Of a stretch of DNA of 57,654 nucleotides, positions 54,029-57,654 are shown in pieces. Both the position numbers and the translations under genes were made by a program. Numbering within the stretch: position 1 is the first letter of the stretch; each line of letters starts with the position of its first letter. Source of the DNA: an uncultured Lachnospiraceae bacterium (GTDB lineage: Bacteria; Bacillota; Clostridia; Lachnospirales; Lachnospiraceae). The notes beneath the pieces were generated by a model. It did no database searches and was not told the origin of the DNA. It was given only the letters and a program-made list of their open reading frames with translations. The DNA is taken from NCBI GenBank assembly GCA_910577825.1, contig CAJTOK010000020.1, positions 1-57,654 on the forward strand. Reading direction: 5' to 3'.

Positions 54029-54634
54029 CTATTTTCCACTGCTGCTGTCTTTCCCGCCAAAACCGTCAATGCTGCTTATAATTGCAAGCGGGCCAGTCCT
54101 AAGCCACGCCTTGCCAGTAATGTTTTTCTTTAAAATATTGCCTGTATTGGCATTGCGGCTGTCCTCACCCTCATTCCTGTTATCACAAAGTACAAAATAT
54201 TCATCTTCATCAAGTATAATATCTTCAAGCGCAAGCCCACCATTCTCCATTACAGGAAAATTATATTTCTCCTCTAACTGCTTGCCATTAATATACAAAT
54301 AACCATCTTCAATCTTTACAGTTTCGCCAGGAAGCCCCATCACACGGGCAACTGAATAATAGCTGTGCCCAGAACCTTCCTGCTTTATAACCACAACATC
54401 ATTCCTCTTGACAGAAGATATAATATAGGACATCTTATTTACAAGCACCTCGTCCCCGTCTTTAAGCGTAGGGTTCATATAATCACCAGAAATATTCATC
54501 TTCTCCAGCCCGTAATGTGTTATGGCATAAGCAGCAGATACAACAAGGGCAATCTCTATAAGTGTTATTACAATCTGGACTAACATGTGCTTATACTTTT
54601 TACTTTTGTCCTCCAGATTAAAATCATATTTCAT
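54029..54634 (-). CDS. Signal peptidase I-like protein lacking catalytic Ser and Lys
   Basis: 201 aa, one N-terminal transmembrane helix (VQIVITLIEIALVVSAAYAI) and the S26 peptidase fold. Box B reads NISGDYMNPTLKDGDEV with Tyr52 in place of the catalytic Ser. Box D reads SVARVMGLPGETV with Ala96 in place of the general-base Lys. Box E (LCDNRNEGEDSRNANTG) is kept. The neighbour at 52257 has both residues. S. aureus SpsA is a known comparable inactive signal peptidase; a regulatory or decoy role is inferred. GGAG precedes ATG 54634 by 12 bp; a TTG at 54652 is possible. Confidence 0.85.
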   Translation of the reverse strand: MKYDFNLEDKSKKYKHMLVQIVITLIEIALVVSAAYAITHYGLEKMNISGDYMNPTLKDGDEVLVNKMSYIISSVKRNDVVVIKQEGSGHSYYSVARVMGLPGETVKIEDGYLYINGKQLEEKYNFPVMENGGLALEDIILDEDEYFVLCDNRNEGEDSRNANTGNILKKNITGKAWLRTGPLAIISSIDGFGGKDSSSGK

Positions 54635-54672
54635 AAAACACTTTTTCTCCAATCACTTCACTTTAACATCCA

Positions 54673-55479
54673 TTAATATTCCTGCAGAACCTTTAAAGCA
54701 TGTTTTGGAATAAGACACTCAAAATGCTCCTTGCAGTACTGTTCTGCATATGGCTGGTTTACACATAATTCAGCATATTCCTTAATATAATTACATAAAT
54801 TATCAAATTCATTTATTTTAAGCTTACCCTTCTTTATAAACAGGTAATAGTCACCCATAGCCTTGTCCTTATAAACCCGGCTTGTCACAGGCTTGCTGTA
54901 TGCAATAGTAGAAGCGAAAAACTCCAGGTCATGCAGCGAATTAAAACGGAAAAGCTTTGCTGCAGACAGTTTCTTTTTCTCCTTCTCATGCGTTATGCGC
55001 TCAATCTCTTTTAAGTGCTTCTGGTAAGCGGCCTTATCAGCTTCAGTAAACTTCCTGCCCCCGGTTTTATTCAGTTCATCAATATTTTCAGACATATGTA
55101 CATCCTGTATGGCAGCATTTCCCTTGTCACCCTGCCATCCCTGCAAAAGCCCGTTTATAACTGTTTCAACAGCAGACTCGTCTATAAGCCCTGCAAGATT
55201 CTGTAAATGGTGCAGCATATTCTGCAGGCCTTCATCACCATGGTCTGAAAATGTAATCATAAGTGAATTGTCAGGCATACGCATAAGCTGCATTGAAATC
55301 ATGCCGCTTTCAACCTCATAGCCTACCTCTTCCTCTGCACGCTCCACAATCTGCTCTAAAAAAGCCCTGGATTTCTCCTGGTTTGTAAAAAAATCTTCTA
55401 TTTCAAATCCATATTCATTCATTTCCTCTTCTGTCATATGGCACTGGACTGTATTTTTGTCAATGCGTTGAAAATCCAT
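54673..55479 (-). CDS. mecA: Adaptor protein MecA
   Basis: 268 aa adaptor that brings substrates to the ClpC-ClpP protease. The N-terminal domain MDFQRIDKNTVQCHMTEEEMNEYGFEIEDFF and the C-terminal YxL-rich domain (LHDLEFFASTIAYSKPVTSRVYKDKAMGDYYLFIKKG) are typical, separated by an acidic linker. AAGGAGG precedes ATG 55479. It is preceded by its own strong promoter and a leader with three hairpins (see 55508-55607). Confidence 0.93.
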   Translation of the reverse strand: MDFQRIDKNTVQCHMTEEEMNEYGFEIEDFFTNQEKSRAFLEQIVERAEEEVGYEVESGMISMQLMRMPDNSLMITFSDHGDEGLQNMLHHLQNLAGLIDESAVETVINGLLQGWQGDKGNAAIQDVHMSENIDELNKTGGRKFTEADKAAYQKHLKEIERITHEKEKKKLSAAKLFRFNSLHDLEFFASTIAYSKPVTSRVYKDKAMGDYYLFIKKGKLKINEFDNLCNYIKEYAELCVNQPYAEQYCKEHFECLIPKHALKVLQEY

Positions 55480-55507
55480 TCTATAACCTCCTTATATTAA
55501 TCCCCAT

Positions 55508-55607
55508 GCCGTGCACTGCACGGCACAAACAGAAAACCCTGTTTGTATTGTTGAAACCATAACCGTCCTTAGAATGTACTTTTCCAGCCTTGGAACGGTT
55601 TTTCAAC
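55508..55607 (-). ncRNA. Structured 5' leader of mecA
   Basis: Between the promoter and the mecA start (about 135 nt of leader) lie three hairpins. The first, 55550-55607, pairs GTTGAAA/TTTCAAC and AACCGTCC/GGAACGGTT (one mismatch). The second, 55525-55546, pairs ACAAACAG/CTGTTTGT; the third, 55508-55524, pairs GCCGTGC/GCACGGC. None ends in a proper T-run. A cis-regulatory RNA is possible; no known class is recognised. Confidence 0.45.
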
Positions 55608-55620
55608 CTGCTTACCCTAT

Positions 55621-55649
55621 ATCTTAACCCTTGTTGGCAAATATGTCAA
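55621..55649 (-). promoter_or_regulatory. SigA-type promoter of mecA
   Basis: On the - strand: perfect -35 TTGACA (55644-55649), 17 bp, -10 TAAGAT (55621-55626). One of the best promoter matches in the window. Confidence 0.75.
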
Positions 55650-55799
55650 CTTGTGAATTGCTTCCATGATGTTACAAACAAAGTGAAAATCTGTTTCCCC
55701 TTCTCTCTGCATTTCCTATTATATCAAATCCGCTATGATAAATATATACAAATTTGTAAAAATTTCATATATCTATACTGTGATATCCCTCACGAAATA

Positions 55800-55916
55800 C
55801 CTTCCTGTTTCAACGTGTCCAATTTTGCCGGAGCTACTTTCGTTTGCTATAACACTCCACAGGCTTAAATTCCCCGGTAGCGACAGGTACATACCAGCAT
55901 TTTCTTGTATGTGAAA
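55800..55916 (-). ncRNA. Probable omega RNA region 3' of tnpB
   Basis: TnpB nucleases use a guide RNA made from the 3' end of the tnpB transcript. Here the stop codon lies in a hairpin, CCAGCAT/ATGCTGG. Downstream on the - strand follow CCGGGG, GGAGTGTTATAGC and AGCTCCGG segments that can pair (GGAG/CTCC). The rest of 55650-55800 is AT-rich with no gene. Boundaries and guide are not determined. Confidence 0.4.
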
Positions 55917-57104
55917 TTATGCTGGTTGATAATTTGCTAAATTCAGGCTTGCATTTAAATCCCTGTCAATCACAAGCCCACATGTATGACATTTATAGAT
56001 ACGGTCTGAAAGTTTTAAATCACGTTTAATCCAGCCACATTTAGAACATGTTTTTGAACTGGGATAGAATGCCGGAACTTCAACTAATTCAATGCCATAC
56101 TTCTGACATTTATAGGCTGTTTGACGCTTGAACTCATAAAATTTCTGCTTCTGGATTGCTTTTGCAAGGTGCCTGTTCTTCATCATAGCATTTACATCCA
56201 GGGTTTCCATAACAATGCGGGATGGTTTGGTTTTCACTATCTTTGTTGTGGCCTGGTGTAAATAGTTATTTCTGATGTCCGCAAGTTTCCTATACAGTAA
56301 TTTTATGGTTTTCTTTTGTTTCTGAAAGTTTCTGCATTCATAAAGCGGCCTGATAAAAACAGGAAATCTTTTACCACCGGCTGTTTTATAACCTGAAATA
56401 TTCTGTTTAAGCATCCGGGATAATTTCCTCTGTTCTCTTTTCAGGACTTTTTCAAGCCGTCTGACTTTGTGTGATTTGTTGATATTTCTGTAAACCTTTC
56501 CATTGGAACATACCGCCAAATCTTTAATGCCTAAATCAATGCCTATACTTTCACCTGTTAATCCGCATTCTGTTCCAGTAACTTTATAACCAAAAGACAA
56601 GTACCAGTATTTTCCATCAAAAGAAATATGCGGATTAGAATATTTTTCGCCTTTTTTCAGTTTTGGTAACGGTTCAGAAGTCCTTACAAACCCTGTCTTT
56701 TCACCATGAAAACCACCGTTTTTTCTTGAAAGGCTTTCATAGTTTACATAAAAAGATAACTTTGATTTATGTTTTGATTTGTAACGGGGTTTATCAGAAA
56801 TCCCCTTAAAATAATTCCGGAATGCAGTATCCGCATCTTTGACAGCCTGTTTCATAACATTGCTGCCAACTTCTGACAACCATGTATGGGTAGTTTTTTT
56901 CAGGACATTATTTATATATTTTCTGATTTCTCTCCCGCTGGCTGATTTTTTACCTGTTTTACCGTTTGCAAGATATTCCTGCCATACACGTTCATTTTCA
57001 GAAAGAAAATAGTTGTATGCCCATCTTGCAACGCCTGCACTTTTCCGGAATAATACTTCCTGTTCAGATGTCGGTTTTAGCCTTATCTTTTTTGACAGTA
57101 ACAT
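55917..57104 (-). CDS. tnpB: TnpB RNA-guided endonuclease (IS607/IS605 type)
   Basis: 395 aa. RuvC-like catalytic residues are in IGIDLGIKDLAV (Asp, near 192), IVMETLDVNAMM (Glu, near 300) and DRDLNASLNLAN (Asp, near 383). The zinc finger CSKCGWIKRDLKLSDRIYKCHTCG sits between the last two. The frame appears intact. Start ATG 57104 follows GAGGTG and overlaps the tnpA end by 41 bp. It is an ancestor-type relative of Cas12. Confidence 0.93.
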   Translation of the reverse strand: MLLSKKIRLKPTSEQEVLFRKSAGVARWAYNYFLSENERVWQEYLANGKTGKKSASGREIRKYINNVLKKTTHTWLSEVGSNVMKQAVKDADTAFRNYFKGISDKPRYKSKHKSKLSFYVNYESLSRKNGGFHGEKTGFVRTSEPLPKLKKGEKYSNPHISFDGKYWYLSFGYKVTGTECGLTGESIGIDLGIKDLAVCSNGKVYRNINKSHKVRRLEKVLKREQRKLSRMLKQNISGYKTAGGKRFPVFIRPLYECRNFQKQKKTIKLLYRKLADIRNNYLHQATTKIVKTKPSRIVMETLDVNAMMKNRHLAKAIQKQKFYEFKRQTAYKCQKYGIELVEVPAFYPSSKTCSKCGWIKRDLKLSDRIYKCHTCGLVIDRDLNASLNLANYQPA

Positions 57105-57549
57105 TTGCTTTCACCTCGTCAATCAATTTCTTTGTTTTCTTTGACCTCTGGCCATAAAGTCTGTTTGCAAATACAGTAATTATCTGAATCAAATCATCTG
57201 TTAATTCCTGTTCTTTGCTGTATTCAGTGTTGTCAACAATTTCAATTTCGATACTGTTTATTTGACATAGATACTCAATCATTTCATAGCCAAATCTGAC
57301 AAGCCTGTCTTTGTAAAGAATCACTATTTTTGAAATTTCATGGTTGCTGATTTTAGAAAGCAGTTCTTTTAAGCCTTTTTTTCTGTAATTAATTCCTGAA
57401 CCAATATCTTCAATTATCTCAAACTGATAGCCTTTGGCATACATATACGTTTTTACGTTTTCTACCTGTGTTTTCAAGTCATCTTTTTGTGCTGGGGTAG
57501 AAACTCTGCAATATCCGATAACCTTCTTTTCAGCCTGGTTATGATTCAA
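57064..57549 (-). CDS. tnpA: IS607-type serine recombinase TnpA, N-terminus probably broken
   Basis: 161 aa with a serine recombinase domain: VIGYCRVSTPAQKDDLKTQ with catalytic Ser, then GSGINYRKKGLKELLSKI and VILYKDRLVRFGYEMIEYLC. Normal IS607 TnpA has an N-terminal MerR-like HTH of about 50 residues. Upstream in frame the sequence still codes for such a piece (SKGGTRYYSTEQLNKF), but a TGA at 57643-57645 interrupts it and no ATG or GTG follows. The only start is TTG 57549, far from the AAAGGAGG at about 57589. TnpA is therefore likely truncated. Confidence 0.75.
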   Translation of the reverse strand: MNHNQAEKKVIGYCRVSTPAQKDDLKTQVENVKTYMYAKGYQFEIIEDIGSGINYRKKGLKELLSKISNHEISKIVILYKDRLVRFGYEMIEYLCQINSIEIEIVDNTEYSKEQELTDDLIQIITVFANRLYGQRSKKTKKLIDEVKANVTVKKDKAKTDI

Positions 57550-57654
57550 AAATTTATTAAGCTGTTCAGTAGAATAATAACGTGTTCCTCCTTTGCTTAT
57601 ATATAGCCTCTCGGATTCTCCAACCCTTATTTTCTGCGGCTTTCAAACCCAGTT

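Larger units (their letters stand above)
55790..57654 (-). mobile_element. IS607-type element, runs off the window
   Basis: A serine-recombinase tnpA gene followed by an overlapping tnpB gene is the layout of IS607-family elements, which have no terminal inverted repeats. The left (tnpA-proximal) end is outside the window; the right end, near 55790 or a little beyond, cannot be fixed from sequence alone. Confidence 0.7.

Noticed and set aside
1..57654. CRISPR array, rRNA or tRNA genes
   Set aside because: No regularly spaced repeats, no 16S/23S/5S-like sequence and no tRNA-like cloverleaf were noticed by reading; this was not a computed search.

Overview
The window looks like chromosome from a motile, low-GC, meso-DAP-type member of the Firmicutes, most likely Lachnospiraceae/Clostridia. 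Evidence: the gene order dapF-murE-priA-def-fmt-rsmB-rlmN-prpC-prkC-rsgA-rpe-thiN and the block rbgA-lepB-rnhB-ylqH-yraN-pgeF are typical of Firmicutes; AGGAGG-type ribosome binding sites are strong; several genes point to flagella (FliB-type flagellin methylase, YvyF-like and YlqH/FlhB-like proteins, a PilZ protein). No rRNA, tRNA or CRISPR array was found.

Layout. 1-2126: ychF and lgt on the + strand. 2182-21310 is almost wholly on the - strand. Read in its own direction it runs dapF, murE, priA, def, fmt, rsmB, rlmN, the PrpC/PrkC phosphatase-kinase pair, rsgA, rpe, a PilZ gene, thiN, then two tandem MutS-like ATPase genes (the second broken by two frameshifts), and finally a HAD-GNAT fusion gene behind a terminator. 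21525-27598: a CgeB-like glycosyltransferase (+), ruvAB, a small YvyF-like zinc protein and cardiolipin synthase (-), then a YprB-like nuclease (+). 27636-31778 is accessory DNA: an ISAs1-family insertion sequence with clean 20-bp ends and a 9-bp target duplication has split an SGNH/CE2-type esterase gene, and next to it lies a MunI-like restriction-modification system with a controller protein.

31866-46685: a phosphatase/SseB/lipoprotein operon; a 540-bp non-coding stretch holding two inverted copies of an unrecognised structured element; lrgA/lrgB with an LTA-synthase-like gene; then a six-gene, tightly overlapped operon fliB - fic - CHASE2 adenylate cyclase - TIM-barrel epimerase - YhfC protease - CgeB-like glycosyltransferase. 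46831-49658: an HPt protein and an ECF sigma/anti-sigma/lipoprotein module. 49816-55479: pgeF, yraN, ylqH, rnhB, lepB, rbgA, a second signal peptidase gene that lacks both catalytic residues, and mecA behind a structured leader. 55790-57654: an IS607-type element (tnpB intact, tnpA apparently truncated) that runs off the window.

The most unusual items are: (1) the MunI-like endonuclease, whose first catalytic Asp position reads Gly while the other active-site and DNA-contact residues are kept; (2) the paired inverted structured elements at 35227-35651, whose stems covary between copies; (3) the active/inactive signal peptidase pair; (4) the Fic-adenylate cyclase operon; (5) the esterase cut by the IS just before its likely catalytic His.
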